A DNA stretch of 64,000 nucleotides from Clostridium niameyense (GCF_001243045.1 NZ_LN849007.1:2012989-2076988), one strand, 5' to 3'; shown: positions 20,853-31,485, numbered from the stretch's first letter. Translations and numbers: made by a program. Notes: generated by a model not told the origin, from the letters alone.

Positions 20853-20916
20853 CTTATCAATTCTCTTACTCTAACTATTTTATATAATACTTTTAAACTA
20901 AATATATTTATCAAAT

Positions 20917-21903
20917 TTATTTACTATTTTTTATTGTATCTAAAATTTGTTTTTCTACCTTTTTAATATCTGGTACATAAAATTTTAATATTTCCAACTT
21001 ACCCTTAATTCTATATTTTCCGAGAAACGCTGGTATTAATATAGTTTCTCCTTTCTCTATGTTTTCTTTACCACCATCATATATAAGTATTCCTTCTCCC
21101 TCTACACAAGTAAATGTAAAAAATCTTTCTTTATCACTTTCTTCCTCTAAGTATTTATTAATTTTATAAAGTTCTACTGAGAATTCTTGAGATAAAGAAT
21201 AATAGGTTTTTATATAACCATTGTATTTTATACTTATCCCTTTTTTTCTTTCAGGAATTATATCTAAATCTATACATTTTAAAGCCTTATCTATATCTAA
21301 TTTTCTTCCTCTATTATAATCATATAATCTATAAGTAGTGTCACTACTCTCCTGTATTTCAACTAAAGTTATTCCTTTTCCTATAGCATGAATTAAACCA
21401 CTATTTACATAAAATATATCTCCCTTTGCTACTTTTACTTTATTTAAATAATTTTCTAATTCCCCTTTTTTTAAAATATGTTTTAAAGACTTTTTATCCT
21501 TAATTTTACTACCAAGGACTAAAAATGCGTTTGGTTTGGCGTCTACAATATACCACAATTCTGCTTTGCTATTTTCTCCCTTTTCCAGTTTATCTTTTCT
21601 TCCTGGATGAAGTTGAACAGATAAATTATCTTCAGCAGTTATTATTTTTAAAATCAAAGGAAATCTTTTATATTCATCTATTATATGAGTTCCTAGCAAT
21701 TTTTCTTTGTACTTTTTAATAGCTTCTTTTAGTTTTTTTCCCTTTAGTTCACCATTTTTTATAATACTTATTGAATTTTTATAACAGCACAAGTCTAAGC
21801 TTTCCCCTATATTCCCCTTTGGAATATCATCTCTAAATTTTTCTAATTCTCTTCCTCCCCATATTTTTTCTAGGTAAATACTTTCAAATTTTAAAGGATA
21901 CAT
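20917..21903 (-). CDS. manA: Mannose-6-phosphate isomerase, class I
   Basis: Interconverts mannose-6-phosphate and fructose-6-phosphate, a zinc enzyme of cytoplasmic sugar metabolism. The 328-residue length fits the short Bacillus-type class. The N-terminal IWGGRELEKF motif, the metal-binding SVQLHPGR, KAELWYIVDA (metal-binding Glu), and the later GLIHAIGKGITLVEIQESSDTTYRLYDYNR are all diagnostic. GGAAG lies a few bases before ATG 21903. It is a monocistronic unit. Confidence 0.95.
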   Translation of the reverse strand: MYPLKFESIYLEKIWGGRELEKFRDDIPKGNIGESLDLCCYKNSISIIKNGELKGKKLKEAIKKYKEKLLGTHIIDEYKRFPLILKIITAEDNLSVQLHPGRKDKLEKGENSKAELWYIVDAKPNAFLVLGSKIKDKKSLKHILKKGELENYLNKVKVAKGDIFYVNSGLIHAIGKGITLVEIQESSDTTYRLYDYNRGRKLDIDKALKCIDLDIIPERKKGISIKYNGYIKTYYSLSQEFSVELYKINKYLEEESDKERFFTFTCVEGEGILIYDGGKENIEKGETILIPAFLGKYRIKGKLEILKFYVPDIKKVEKQILDTIKNSK

Positions 21904-22336
21904 ACTACTTCCTTAAAGATTAATATCATTATATATATATTTATTATATTAAATTAAAATTCTGGTTTTTCTTTTATAATTAACATAAATATACACATTA
22001 AAATTTAAAATCTGTAATTTTTAATTTTATGTAAAAACAACATATTTTTTAGTTGTTAATCTTTATAGGTATTTCTAAATTATTATTATAGAAACTTTTA
22101 AAGCGCCTATATACTTAATATTTGATTTATCTCCATTATATGTAATAATATATCAATAAAGGGTAAGAATATTATGTATATTAATATTAAACACCAACTT
22201 TTCATTAAAAACAAATAAAATTTAGCCATGTATTTACTAATATTGATGTAAAAAAGTATAAAAGTATATTATAATAATTTGTAGTATAAATTTTATTAAA
22301 TTAATTGGTAATTAATATTTAATTTGATTAAAGGGA
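21904..22336. other. Divergent promoter region between manA and murT
   Basis: About 430 bases of very AT-rich DNA without a convincing gene. A possible promoter for murT is TTGATG with TATATT 16 bases later, near 22244-22271. A 14-codon frame at 22174 is too short to credit. Confidence 0.35.
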
Positions 22337-23698
22337 GTGTCTAAAATTAATATAAAATCTTTTTTCAGTATAATAATCTCAAAAGCGGTTTTAAAGTTAT
22401 CTAGATCCCTATTTAAAAGAGGAAGCAATTTTCCTGGAAAGGTAGCTTTAAAATTAGATAAAAATATATTAAAAGTTGTATCTAAAAATTATAAGGTAAT
22501 ATTAGTTACTGGTACTAATGGAAAAACTACTACTACCAGTATGATATATAATATGATTAAAGATACTAAAAAACCTGTAATTTCTAATGGAACAGGTGCA
22601 AATTTGTTTCCTGGAATAGTTTCTTGTTTTGTAGAAAATTTCTCTTTCAACGATAAAAGAGAAAAATATGCAGTTATCGAAGTCGATGAAGCCAATATGA
22701 AATTTATTACAGAATACATATCTCCAGAAATAATAACTGTAACTAACTTATTTAGAGACCAATTAGATAGATATGGTGAAGTTTATACTACCTTGAGAAA
22801 AATATTAGAAGGAGTAGAAAAAGCTCCAGATTCAACTTTAGTATTAAATGGAGATGAATCTTTATTAGGTGATTTAGGAAGTTTTCTTCCTAATAATATA
22901 TTATATTACGGTTTTAAAGACTTTAAATACTCTAAACAAACAATAGATTTAAACGCTGACGCTAAATTCTGTAAAAAGTGTAAGAGCCCTTATGAGTATG
23001 AATTTCTAACCTATAACCATCTAGGAAAATATTATTGTAAAAATTGCGGATATGAAAGACCTCACTTAACTTATTGTATAGATGAAGTAGAGGACTTAAC
23101 TCCTGAAGGATCTTTAGTAGTAATAAATGGACAAGAATATTATATAAATCAATCTGGCTTATATAATATTTATAATGGGTTATGTGCTTACTCCATAGCT
23201 AAAACTATTGGAATAGATAAGTCTATAATATATAATTCTTTAAAAAGTCAAAAAAGTAGCTTTGGAAGACAAGAAAACATTTTTATAGATAACAAAGAAG
23301 TAAAAATTATTTTAGTTAAAAATCCTGCTGGCTGTGATCAAGCTATAAATACTATTACTCTGGATAAAAGAAAAGTTGATTTAGCCATAATTTTAAATGA
23401 TAATTATGCGGATGGAAGAGATGTATCTTGGATATGGGATGTAAAATTTGAAAAATTCAATTCCATGAATATAAATAAAATCATGTTATCTGGTATAAGA
23501 TTATATGATATAGCTTTAAGACTAAAAATAGCTGGTATGCCTTATGAGAATTTTGATATTTGTAAAAATCATGATGAGCTTTTAAATTCAATAAAAAATT
23601 CTAATGAAGATACTATATATGTACTTACAACTTATACTGCTATGATTGACTTTAGAAAATTTCTAAATAGCAAAGGCTATATAAAGAAACTTTGGTAA
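22337..23698 (+). CDS. murT: Lipid II isoglutaminyl synthase, MurT subunit
   Basis: With GatD, MurT amidates the alpha-carboxyl of D-glutamate in lipid II at the inner membrane face. The 453-residue chain has the Mur-ligase P-loop TGTNGKTTTT (about 58-67), the middle-domain NLFRDQLDRYGE, a zinc ribbon made of the pairs CKKC and CKNC (about 213-236), and the C-terminal DUF1727 region ending near the GatD contact. gatD follows after 21 bases. The GTG at 22337 overlaps the only Shine-Dalgarno (AAAGGGAG). An ATT at 22346, eight bases downstream, is better placed, so the exact start is uncertain. Confidence 0.95.
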   Translation: MSKINIKSFFSIIISKAVLKLSRSLFKRGSNFPGKVALKLDKNILKVVSKNYKVILVTGTNGKTTTTSMIYNMIKDTKKPVISNGTGANLFPGIVSCFVENFSFNDKREKYAVIEVDEANMKFITEYISPEIITVTNLFRDQLDRYGEVYTTLRKILEGVEKAPDSTLVLNGDESLLGDLGSFLPNNILYYGFKDFKYSKQTIDLNADAKFCKKCKSPYEYEFLTYNHLGKYYCKNCGYERPHLTYCIDEVEDLTPEGSLVVINGQEYYINQSGLYNIYNGLCAYSIAKTIGIDKSIIYNSLKSQKSSFGRQENIFIDNKEVKIILVKNPAGCDQAINTITLDKRKVDLAIILNDNYADGRDVSWIWDVKFEKFNSMNINKIMLSGIRLYDIALRLKIAGMPYENFDICKNHDELLNSIKNSNEDTIYVLTTYTAMIDFRKFLNSKGYIKKLW

Positions 23699-23719
23699 TA
23701 ATGAAAAGAAGGTGATTAG

Positions 23720-24448
23720 ATGGAACTTAATATATGTCATTTGTATCCAGATCTATTAAATGTTTATGGAGATTTGGGAAATATACTTATATTAAAATAT
23801 AGAGCAGAGCAAAGAGGTATAAAAGTAAACATTTTTAATGTATCTTTAGATGATGACTTTAACGCAGACAAATTTGACATAGCACTTTTTGGTGGTGGAC
23901 AGGATTATGAACAATCTATAGTTTCAAAAGATATGATAGAAAATAAAAAACCTGCTCTAAGAGAATACATAGAGAGTGGTAAAGTCCTTTTGGCTATATG
24001 TGGTGGTTATCAACTTCTTGGAAAATACTATACAACACCTGAAGGAAAAAAACTTGAAGGCTTAGGCATACTTAATATAAGAACTGAATCAGGCAATACT
24101 AGATTCATAGGTAATACTATTATAAAAAATGAAGAATTTAATGAAACTTATGTAGGATTTGAAAATCATTCCGGCAGAACTTACATAGGAGATCTAAAAC
24201 CTTTAGGAAACGTAGTTGTGGGTTATGGAAACAACGGAAAAGATGAAAAAGAAGGTTGTATATATAAAAATACATTTGGAACTTATTTCCATGGATGCCT
24301 TCTATCTAAAAATCCAGAACTTGCAGATAGGCTATTATCTTTAGCACTAGAAAAAAAATATAATACAAAAATAGAACTAAACCCTATTGATGATACCTTA
24401 GAACTTAAAGCCAAAGAGTTTATTATGATTAGAGAAAATAAAAATTAA
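23720..24448 (+). CDS. gatD: Lipid II isoglutaminyl synthase, GatD glutamine amidotransferase subunit
   Basis: Hydrolyses glutamine and delivers ammonia to MurT for lipid II amidation. The 242-residue class I amidotransferase (CobB/CobQ-like) has an FGGGQDYEQ motif at about 58-66, the nucleophile in ICGGYQLLG (Cys94), and the catalytic histidine in GTYFHGCLLSKNPELAD (His191). Cys94 falls at the same number as in the characterised Staphylococcus protein. AGAAGGTGA precedes ATG 23720. It forms a two-gene operon with murT, ending in a strong hairpin. Confidence 0.95.
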   Translation: MELNICHLYPDLLNVYGDLGNILILKYRAEQRGIKVNIFNVSLDDDFNADKFDIALFGGGQDYEQSIVSKDMIENKKPALREYIESGKVLLAICGGYQLLGKYYTTPEGKKLEGLGILNIRTESGNTRFIGNTIIKNEEFNETYVGFENHSGRTYIGDLKPLGNVVVGYGNNGKDEKEGCIYKNTFGTYFHGCLLSKNPELADRLLSLALEKKYNTKIELNPIDDTLELKAKEFIMIRENKN

Positions 24449-24505
24449 AAAAGGAGTTTTCGTAAATTATATTTTTAAAGTATTTTACGAAAACTCTTTT
24501 CTTAT
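24449..24505. terminator. Bidirectional terminator between gatD and clpB
   Basis: A stem of about 17 bp pairs 24449-24466 with 24484-24500, with one mismatch. It is flanked by A-rich and T-rich runs, and the two genes are convergent. Confidence 0.85.
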
Positions 24506-24540
24506 AAAATATAAATAAAAATTTCTACCTTATATTACTT

Positions 24541-27144
24541 CTACTTATAAACATCAAAGGTTAATTCATCTTCATAAACATCTACTTTAACAGTAGTTCC
24601 TTCATATACATCCCCTTTTATAATCTTTCTTGCTAATTCAGTTTCTATAGTATCTTCTATATATCTCTTTAAAGGTCTTGCACCATATAGTGGATCATAA
24701 CCTTCTTTTGCCATAAGTTCTTCTGCCTTTTCAGTAATTTCAAGTTTTATATGTTTATCTTCAATTCTATTTCTTATATCATCTAAGAATATATCTATTA
24801 TTCTTTCTATTTCCTCTAAATTTAGGGGTTTAAATAGTATTATATCATCTAATCTATTTAAAAATTCGGGCTTAAATCTAGCTTTTAACTCATCTTCAAC
24901 CTTATCTCTTATTTCTTCATCTATACCTTCTTTATTTTTATTTTCTAGTAAATAATGGCTACCTAAATTAGATGTCATTATAATTATAGTATTTTTAAAA
25001 TCTATAACTTTTCCTTTATTATCTGTAAGTCTTCCATCATCTAATATCTGTAGGAATATATTAAATACATCTTCATGAGCCTTTTCTATTTCATCAAATA
25101 ATATAACACTATACGGCTTTCTTCTTACTGCTTCTGTAAGTTGACCCCCTTCATCATAACCTACATATCCTGGAGGAGCACCTATAAGTCTTGATACAGA
25201 ATATTTCTCCATATATTCTGACATATCAATTCTTATAATATTTTCTTCACTATCAAATAATGTTCTGGCTAAAGTTTTAGCAAGTTCTGTCTTACCAACT
25301 CCAGTAGGACCTAAGAATATAAATGAACCTACTGGTCTTTTAGGATCTTTCATACCTGCTCTAGCTCTAATTACTGCATTAGCAACAGCCTTTACAGCTT
25401 CTTTTTGACCTATAACTCTTGTTGCTAATTCTTCATCTAGCTTTAACAATTTTTGTCTTTCACTTTCAACTAATTTTGACACTGGTATTCCAGTCCATTT
25501 AGAAATTATTTCAGAAATCTCTTGCTCTGTAACTTCTTCTTTTAACATAGCATTTTCATTATTGCCTTGTTTTATAGATTTTTCCTTTTCTTCTATTTGT
25601 CTTTCTAATTCAGGAATAACACCGTATTTTAATTGAGCTACTTTATTTAAGTCATATTCCCTTTCTGCCTTTTCCATTTCTCCTCTTATATTATCTAATT
25701 TTTCTTTTAAATTTCTTACATCTGTTATTTGACCCTTTTCTTTTTCATATTTTGAGGTCATTTCTTTATCTCTATCTTTTAATTCACTTAATTCTTTTTC
25801 TAAAACAGTCAATCTTTCTTTAGATGATTTATCCTTTTCCTTTGAAAGAGCTTCCTTTTCAATTTCTAACTGAAATATCTTTCTCTTAATAGAATCCATT
25901 TCAGCTGGCATACTATCTATATCTGTTCTTATCATTGCACAAGCTTCATCTATTAAATCTATAGCCTTATCAGGAAGATACCTATCTGTAATATATCTAT
26001 TAGAAAGTTTTGCAGCAGCTACAATAGCTGAATCATGAATTCTTATACCATGATATATTTCAAATCTTTCTTTAAGTCCTCTTAATATAGATATAGTGTC
26101 TGAAACTGTTGGTTCATCTACTATAACCGGTTGAAATCTTCTCTCTAGCGCCTTATCTTTTTCTATATATTTTCTATATTCATCAAAAGTCGTAGCACCT
26201 ATACAATGAAGTTCGCCTCTTGCAAGAGCTGGTTTTATAAGATTTCCTGCATCCATTGATCCTTCTGTTTTACCTGCTCCTACTATAGTGTGAATTTCAT
26301 CTATAAATAATATTATTTTTCCACTGCTACCTTCCACTTCCTTTAAAACAGCTTTTAATCTCTCTTCAAATTCACCTCTGAATTTTGCTCCAGCAATAAG
26401 AGCCCCCATATCTAAAGAAAATACAACTTTATCTTTTAACCCTTCAGGTACATCTCCTCTTACAATTCTTTCTGCCAACCCCTCAATTATAGCAGTTTTA
26501 CCTACGCCAGGCTCTCCTATAAGTACAGGATTATTTTTTGTTCTTCTAGATAATATTCTTACAACCCTTCTTATTTCTTCATCTCTTCCTATTACAGGAT
26601 CTAATTTATGTTTTTTAGCTTCTTCCACTAAATTTCGCCCATATTTTACTAAAGCCTCATAAGTTCCCTCTGGGTCTTGTGTATCTACCCTTTGATTTCC
26701 CCTAACTTGTGATAATACTTTTAAAAATTCAGACTTAGTTATATTAAATTCCTTTAATATGGAACCTACTTCCTTTTTGTCTACATCCATAATTCCAAGC
26801 ATTACATGTTCCACACTTATATAAGAATCTTTAAATCTTTTAGCTTCCTCTTCTGCCTTTACAAATATTTCTTCAAATCTTCTTGTTGGATATACTCCAG
26901 CACTTTGTGCTCCTTCTCCTAAGACCTTTGGCATACTATCTAATTTTTTATTAGTTTCATCATTTAAAACTCTAGTATCTATACCCATTTTACTAAATAT
27001 ATTAGGAATTAAGCCTTCATCTTGGGATATAAGAGCTTTAAATAAATGTATAGCATCCAGTTGTTGATGATTATACTTTACAGCTATTTTTTGTGCATCA
27101 TTTATAGATTGCTGTACTTTTAAAGTAAGTTTCTCTATATCCAT
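24541..27144 (-). CDS. clpB: ATP-dependent disaggregase ClpB
   Basis: A hexameric AAA+ chaperone that rescues aggregated proteins together with DnaK. The 867-residue length is normal. In order: two N-terminal Clp repeats (about 1-145), AAA-1 with Walker A GEPGVGKT and Walker [10 protein letters not shown], a long charged coiled-coil middle domain (about 405-525) that separates ClpB from ClpA/C, then AAA-2 with [35 protein letters not shown] and [21 protein letters not shown] lies eight bases before ATG 27144. I saw neither a CIRCE element nor a CtsR heptad upstream, so its heat-shock control is not evident. Confidence 0.97.
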   Translation of the reverse strand: MDIEKLTLKVQQSINDAQKIAVKYNHQQLDAIHLFKALISQDEGLIPNIFSKMGIDTRVLNDETNKKLDSMPKVLGEGAQSAGVYPTRRFEEIFVKAEEEAKRFKDSYISVEHVMLGIMDVDKKEVGSILKEFNITKSEFLKVLSQVRGNQRVDTQDPEGTYEALVKYGRNLVEEAKKHKLDPVIGRDEEIRRVVRILSRRTKNNPVLIGEPGVGKTAIIEGLAERIVRGDVPEGLKDKVVFSLDMGALIAGAKFRGEFEERLKAVLKEVEGSSGKIILFIDEIHTIVGAGKTEGSMDAGNLIKPALARGELHCIGATTFDEYRKYIEKDKALERRFQPVIVDEPTVSDTISILRGLKERFEIYHGIRIHDSAIVAAAKLSNRYITDRYLPDKAIDLIDEACAMIRTDIDSMPAEMDSIKRKIFQLEIEKEALSKEKDKSSKERLTVLEKELSELKDRDKEMTSKYEKEKGQITDVRNLKEKLDNIRGEMEKAEREYDLNKVAQLKYGVIPELERQIEEKEKSIKQGNNENAMLKEEVTEQEISEIISKWTGIPVSKLVESERQKLLKLDEELATRVIGQKEAVKAVANAVIRARAGMKDPKRPVGSFIFLGPTGVGKTELAKTLARTLFDSEENIIRIDMSEYMEKYSVSRLIGAPPGYVGYDEGGQLTEAVRRKPYSVILFDEIEKAHEDVFNIFLQILDDGRLTDNKGKVIDFKNTIIIMTSNLGSHYLLENKNKEGIDEEIRDKVEDELKARFKPEFLNRLDDIILFKPLNLEEIERIIDIFLDDIRNRIEDKHIKLEITEKAEELMAKEGYDPLYGARPLKRYIEDTIETELARKIIKGDVYEGTTVKVDVYEDELTFDVYK

Positions 27145-27239
27145 AATTTATCACCTCGTATTAAAAAATATATACTTATATAAAAGTATCTGCCTTAAAT
27201 CAATAAAATATTTATTATTAAATAATTTACCACTTTTAA

Positions 27240-27300
27240 ATAAAAATAACTATACCGAAAAGTTTAATTTAAACTTCATCTGCATAGCTATTTTTATATT
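27240..27300 (-). terminator. Terminator of the M24 peptidase gene
   Basis: On the minus strand AAAAATAGCTAT pairs with ATAGTTATTTTT, with an inner AAGTTT/AAACTT helix, followed by a T-rich tract. Confidence 0.75.
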
Positions 27301-27326
27301 TTAATCGAAATTTCTTAATCTATCAT

Positions 27327-28430
27327 TTATTTTATAATAATTATGTCTCTTGAAAAATTATTTAATATTTCTGGATTACCATCTTTGTCTATAACTACAA
27401 TATCTTCTATTCTCATACCAAATTCACCTGGTATATATATTCCGGGCTCTATGCTAAAGGCCATGCCTGGTTTTAATACCATATCATTATTTTCTCTTAT
27501 ATATGGCGCTTCATGAACACTATATCCTATACCATGACCAGTTCTATTTAAAAAGTGTCCACCATGACCTGCTTCATTTATAATATGTCTAGCAACCTTA
27601 TCAACTTCTCCACAAGTAACACCAACCTTAGCAAATTTTTCTGCCTCATAATGTGATTTTTTAACTATTTTATAAATTTCTTTTTCCTCATCTGTAATAC
27701 CACCTATAAAAAAAGTTCGTGAAGTATCTGAACAATATCCTTTATATTTACATCCTAAATCAAGAATAATAAGATCTTTCTCCTCTATTACTCTAGAATC
27801 TTCACTATAGTGAGGCATTGAGCTATTAGGACCTGATGCAATTACTGGCTCAAATGCAAGTCCATCCGCCCCTAATTCATTAAATATATACTTTATTTTA
27901 TCCTTAATATCTTTTTCTGTAATACCAGGTTCTATAAATTTAGTTAATTGATCCATAACTTCGTCTGCCATCTTAGCAGCTACTCTCATTTTTTCTATAT
28001 CTTCTTCAGTTTTTATTATTCTAAAATTCTCCAAAAGATTATGGGCATTAAAAAACTTACCATTAAATTTCTCTGATATATCAAGCATATCTATAGCTCT
28101 TATAGAACAATTAATACCTATATTTTTATCTAACAAATTAAAATCTTTTAATCCTTGAATTACGCTGTGTACAAAACCTTCTCCGTCTCCCCATATATAA
28201 TATTCTCCATCTTCACCTAATTTCTTTGCAATTTCTTCATAATTTAATTCTGGAGTAACATAAAAATATCCTCCATCTTTCAATAAAAATAAAGCTTGAA
28301 ATCTCTCATCTCTCACTGGTGAAAAATCTAAAAGATATTCAAGATCTTGTGATGGACCTATAATAATAGCGTCAAGATTATCTTTCCTCATTGACTTATA
28401 AAGGTTCTCTATATATGGTGCTTTAAACAA
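27327..28430 (-). CDS. M24 family aminopeptidase (Xaa-Pro peptidase type)
   Basis: A 367-residue cytoplasmic metallopeptidase with a creatinase N-terminal domain (about 1-130) and a pita-bread catalytic domain. The dinuclear metal ligands are visible as ILDLGCKYKGYCSDTSRTF (two Asp), the His in NRTGHGIGYSVHEAPY, the Glu in SIEPGIYIP, and the Glu in MRIEDIVVI. This pattern suits Xaa-Pro aminopeptidase or dipeptidase; substrate length cannot be told. The start is TTG 28430, six bases after GGGGGA. A monocistronic unit. Confidence 0.92.
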   Translation of the reverse strand: MFKAPYIENLYKSMRKDNLDAIIIGPSQDLEYLLDFSPVRDERFQALFLLKDGGYFYVTPELNYEEIAKKLGEDGEYYIWGDGEGFVHSVIQGLKDFNLLDKNIGINCSIRAIDMLDISEKFNGKFFNAHNLLENFRIIKTEEDIEKMRVAAKMADEVMDQLTKFIEPGITEKDIKDKIKYIFNELGADGLAFEPVIASGPNSSMPHYSEDSRVIEEKDLIILDLGCKYKGYCSDTSRTFFIGGITDEEKEIYKIVKKSHYEAEKFAKVGVTCGEVDKVARHIINEAGHGGHFLNRTGHGIGYSVHEAPYIRENNDMVLKPGMAFSIEPGIYIPGEFGMRIEDIVVIDKDGNPEILNNFSRDIIIIK

Positions 28431-28539
28431 TTAAATTCCCCCTATTTAAATACTCTTTTATTTTATAATGCAATATATGGCTAATTTTAATTGTATGATT
28501 AAGTTTTTAAAAATATGTTAATTTATTATTATTATCTAT

Positions 28540-28590
28540 AAATAAAACACTATTACGTTATTATAATTAATAAAATTAATAGTGTTTTTT
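28540..28590 (-). terminator. Terminator of the HTH-TPR regulator pair
   Basis: On the minus strand AAAACACTATT (28588-28578) pairs with AATAGTGTTTT (28554-28544), followed by TATTTATAG-like T-rich sequence. Confidence 0.75.
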
Positions 28591-28602
28591 ATTATTCATG
28601 TT

Positions 28603-29856
28603 TTATAATTTTTTAGAAATTTTAATTGCTAAACTAAAGTACTTTATAGATTCCCCTACTTGACCCATTTTGTGATACATTTGTCCTACTTTCATATATC
28701 TTTTGTAAACTTCCTGCTTTGATCCAAATTTTAATATAGAATCCAAAGATAAATTCATATACATTTCAGCAGTACTTAAGTTTCCTTGTTTTTCAAATAT
28801 CAATGCCTTATAATAATAAGATTTTTCTATAAATCTTAAATCATTCATTTTTATAGAATAATCTAAAATTTCGTCCGTAAGTTCATTAGCTTTTTCTAAA
28901 ATATTATTTTCTAATAATATCCTAATAATATCCAACATAAAAGAAATAAATCTTTTACTATTACACTTTGGATATAAAGAAATAGATTTATTTATGTACT
29001 CTACAGCTATGTCCTTCTCCCCTATATCAAACATAACTGAAGCATATTTAAAAGTAGCCTCTGCTTTTTCTATACATCTATCACCATATAATTGGTAAGA
29101 TCTTTCTTCATAGTGTTCAAATTTTTCTCTATCAAGCCTTAAAGAAAGTATTGCTAATATTTTATAAACCTCTGCTTTTTTTGTTTTATTGTCTAAGAAA
29201 TCTATTAATTCTATAAGATTTATAGCTATGTCGTAAGCTTTAGAAAAATCATTTATTTTCATATAACAAGCTGCTTCATCATAAGTAACTTCTGATAATA
29301 ATATATAGTCTTTCTTATTATAGGCAATTTTTCTAATGTTGCTATAATAACTAGCAGCTTCTATGTACTCATTTGTATTATAAAAAAATTTAGCTATATC
29401 CATATAATATATAACTTTATTTTCTTCTACACCAGATTTAAGCCAATAATCATAGTATTTTGATATTATAATTTGTAGTTTTTCTATTTCACTATTATCT
29501 AAGTAATAATTAAATAATAAATGTATTATATAAAATGCTATGTAATAATATTCATATTCCTGCGCATATTTTAGATTATACTCTAATTGTTCTTCATAAT
29601 CCTCTCTATTAGGACTCTCTGTTAATTTATCTATATTCTCAATTATCTGTTCTTTAACACCAGACTTTAGATACTTAACATCAATTTCTAGTTTTTGTGA
29701 TAGTTCCTCTAAAATATCCTCGTCAGGTTTGATTTTATCATTTTCAATACAACTTAATTTTGACACTGATATTTTATTATTACTTAGTTCTTTTAATGTA
29801 AATCCTTTGTATATTCTTGATCTTTTGATTTTCTGTCCTACAGAAAGTATCTCCAT
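28603..29856 (-). CDS. HTH-TPR transcriptional regulator, second of a tandem pair (RRNPP-like)
   Basis: A 417-residue protein with an N-terminal XRE-type helix-turn-helix (about residues 4-62; motif TLKELSNNKISVSKLSCIENDKI). A long alpha-helical region of about eight tetratricopeptide-like repeats follows, for example the segment ending MGQVGESIKYFSLAIKISKK. This layout is that of the RRNPP family (NprR, PlcR, Rap), in which the TPR domain often binds a secreted peptide. The start at 29856 is preferred over 29871 because GGTGA is correctly spaced there and the N-terminus MEILSVGQKIKR matches its paralogue. It follows the paralogue after 31 bases. No signalling-peptide gene was found nearby. 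Confidence 0.82.
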   Translation of the reverse strand: MEILSVGQKIKRSRIYKGFTLKELSNNKISVSKLSCIENDKIKPDEDILEELSQKLEIDVKYLKSGVKEQIIENIDKLTESPNREDYEEQLEYNLKYAQEYEYYYIAFYIIHLLFNYYLDNSEIEKLQIIISKYYDYWLKSGVEENKVIYYMDIAKFFYNTNEYIEAASYYSNIRKIAYNKKDYILLSEVTYDEAACYMKINDFSKAYDIAINLIELIDFLDNKTKKAEVYKILAILSLRLDREKFEHYEERSYQLYGDRCIEKAEATFKYASVMFDIGEKDIAVEYINKSISLYPKCNSKRFISFMLDIIRILLENNILEKANELTDEILDYSIKMNDLRFIEKSYYYKALIFEKQGNLSTAEMYMNLSLDSILKFGSKQEVYKRYMKVGQMYHKMGQVGESIKYFSLAIKISKKL

Positions 29857-29887
29857 AAAATTATCACCCATCCAAACATAAATCTAG

Positions 29888-31192
29888 TTACATATCCTTC
29901 AGTATCCCTATTTCCTTAAACATTTCTACTCCATAATTCAAATAATTTGCCGCTTCTTTATCTTTTCCATTATCTATATAAAATTTACCTATAATTATAG
30001 ATATTTCTGCTACCTTTTCTTTATCATCCATATTTTCAACAAAACTTAATGCTCTACATATTGTATTTTCTGCTTCTTTAACATTTCCAGATAATATTTC
30101 TACTCTATACTTTAATAAATAATAATCTACTAAAGCATTTTCATCAGCGGTCTCCAAATTAACTATAATTTCATCTAATACATTTTTACAATTATCTATA
30201 TCTTTTTGTTTTATATAATTTTCACATATATTTATTAAAGTTTTTATAATCAAAGGATCTTTATTTGTTTTTCTAATTTCTTTGGCTCTATCAAAGTGTA
30301 TAAAAGATTCTTCTAAATTATCAAATTCATAAAATAGCTTACCTAAACTATCCTCAATTTCAGCAGTGTATTTTACATCTTCTACTTCCTTAAAAACACT
30401 TAAAGTTTTAGATGAATATCTTATAGCAGCATCTATATCACCTTTTTTACTGTATTCTTGAGCTAATAATAACAATGTATTTGCATATTCTTTTTTATTA
30501 TTTAATTGCTTAAATTTTTCATTGGCTAAATAAGAATAATCTATTGCCTTATTTAAATTATCTAGTTTAAAATAAGTATAGGCTATATAATAATATATTT
30601 CAGCTAAAAGATAGTCATTCCCTATATCGTTATCATTATAAACTTTTTCAGCTTGTTGAAAATAACTACATGAGGAATGATAAGCCTTTAATTTTATAGT
30701 TATCTTACCTAAATTAACAAAAGTATCTACTATTTCTTCAAAGTTATTATTTTTTATAAAAATTACATTTGAAGATAGCAAAAATTGTTGGGCTATAGGG
30801 AGTTCTCCCTTATACATATATATAAGTCCTCTTAAATATAAATTTTTAGCTTTTCTATATTCTAAATCATATTTTTCTACATAATGAAGTGATCTTTCTA
30901 AATATTCTTCTGCTAAATTCAAATTATCATTTAATATGCTTGACTCTATTATATTCTCATAATATTCACAGATTTTTTCTGCTTGGGTATCTTCTGACTC
31001 CATAAGATATTCAATAGAAGTATTTAATGATTCTGCTAAATATTCTAAAAGATCCATACTAGGATTAGATTTTCCCGATTCTACTAAACTTATTTGTCCA
31101 GGAGTAATTCTATCTCCAGCTAAATCCTTTAGTGTCATATTCAATTCTTTTCTTCTTCTTTTTATTTTTTCTCCTAAAGATAGTATTTCCAT
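29888..31192 (-). CDS. HTH-TPR transcriptional regulator, first of a tandem pair (RRNPP-like)
   Basis: A 434-residue paralogue of the following gene, beginning MEILSLGEKIKRRRKELNMT. The XRE helix-turn-helix occupies about residues 6-63 (TLKDLAGDRITPGQISLVESGKS), and the rest is tandem TPR helices with the usual Tyr/Ala pattern, for example ADAAIRY-like and LAEIYYYIAYTYFKLDNL. GGAAGG precedes ATG 31192. The two genes form an operon that probably arose by duplication. Similar proteins in clostridia respond to peptides or control sporulation and toxin genes. Here neither target nor ligand can be deduced. Confidence 0.83.
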   Translation of the reverse strand: MEILSLGEKIKRRRKELNMTLKDLAGDRITPGQISLVESGKSNPSMDLLEYLAESLNTSIEYLMESEDTQAEKICEYYENIIESSILNDNLNLAEEYLERSLHYVEKYDLEYRKAKNLYLRGLIYMYKGELPIAQQFLLSSNVIFIKNNNFEEIVDTFVNLGKITIKLKAYHSSCSYFQQAEKVYNDNDIGNDYLLAEIYYYIAYTYFKLDNLNKAIDYSYLANEKFKQLNNKKEYANTLLLLAQEYSKKGDIDAAIRYSSKTLSVFKEVEDVKYTAEIEDSLGKLFYEFDNLEESFIHFDRAKEIRKTNKDPLIIKTLINICENYIKQKDIDNCKNVLDEIIVNLETADENALVDYYLLKYRVEILSGNVKEAENTICRALSFVENMDDKEKVAEISIIIGKFYIDNGKDKEAANYLNYGVEMFKEIGILKDM

Positions 31193-31429
31193 CTATCTAT
31201 ACCTTCCTCATCTAACATAGTTTTATTCATTTGTCAATTTGGTCCAAACAGTTTATCTAATGTTAATTATCAAATCTATAATTTGTTTAATTATACATAT
31301 ATTTAACAATTATATTATACCACATCTTTTCAATTAACATAAAATTTAAATTAAATTAATTACAGGATCTTTTACTTTTAAAGGTTAATTCTATTTTCAA
31401 CTATAAAATAATAAAATACTACAATATAC

Positions 31430-31482
31430 TAAGTAAAAAATAAATAGTGGGATATTTAGTTAAAGCTAAATATCCCACTATT
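31430..31482 (-). terminator. Terminator of the YtxH-like gene
   Basis: AATAGTGGGATATTTAG pairs perfectly with CTAAATATCCCACTATT around a 6-nt loop. On the minus strand it is followed by TATTTTTTA. Confidence 0.9.
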
Positions 31483-31485
31483 TAT

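Noticed and set aside
22174..22218. A 14-codon frame upstream of murT as a leader peptide
   Set aside because: Its ribosome-binding site is weak, the composition is unremarkable and there is no attenuator structure.
27145..27330. CIRCE or CtsR operator upstream of clpB
   Set aside because: Neither TTAGCACTC-N9-GAGTGCTAA nor the CtsR heptad repeat is present. Only an AT-rich ATACTT/AAGTAT repeat is seen.
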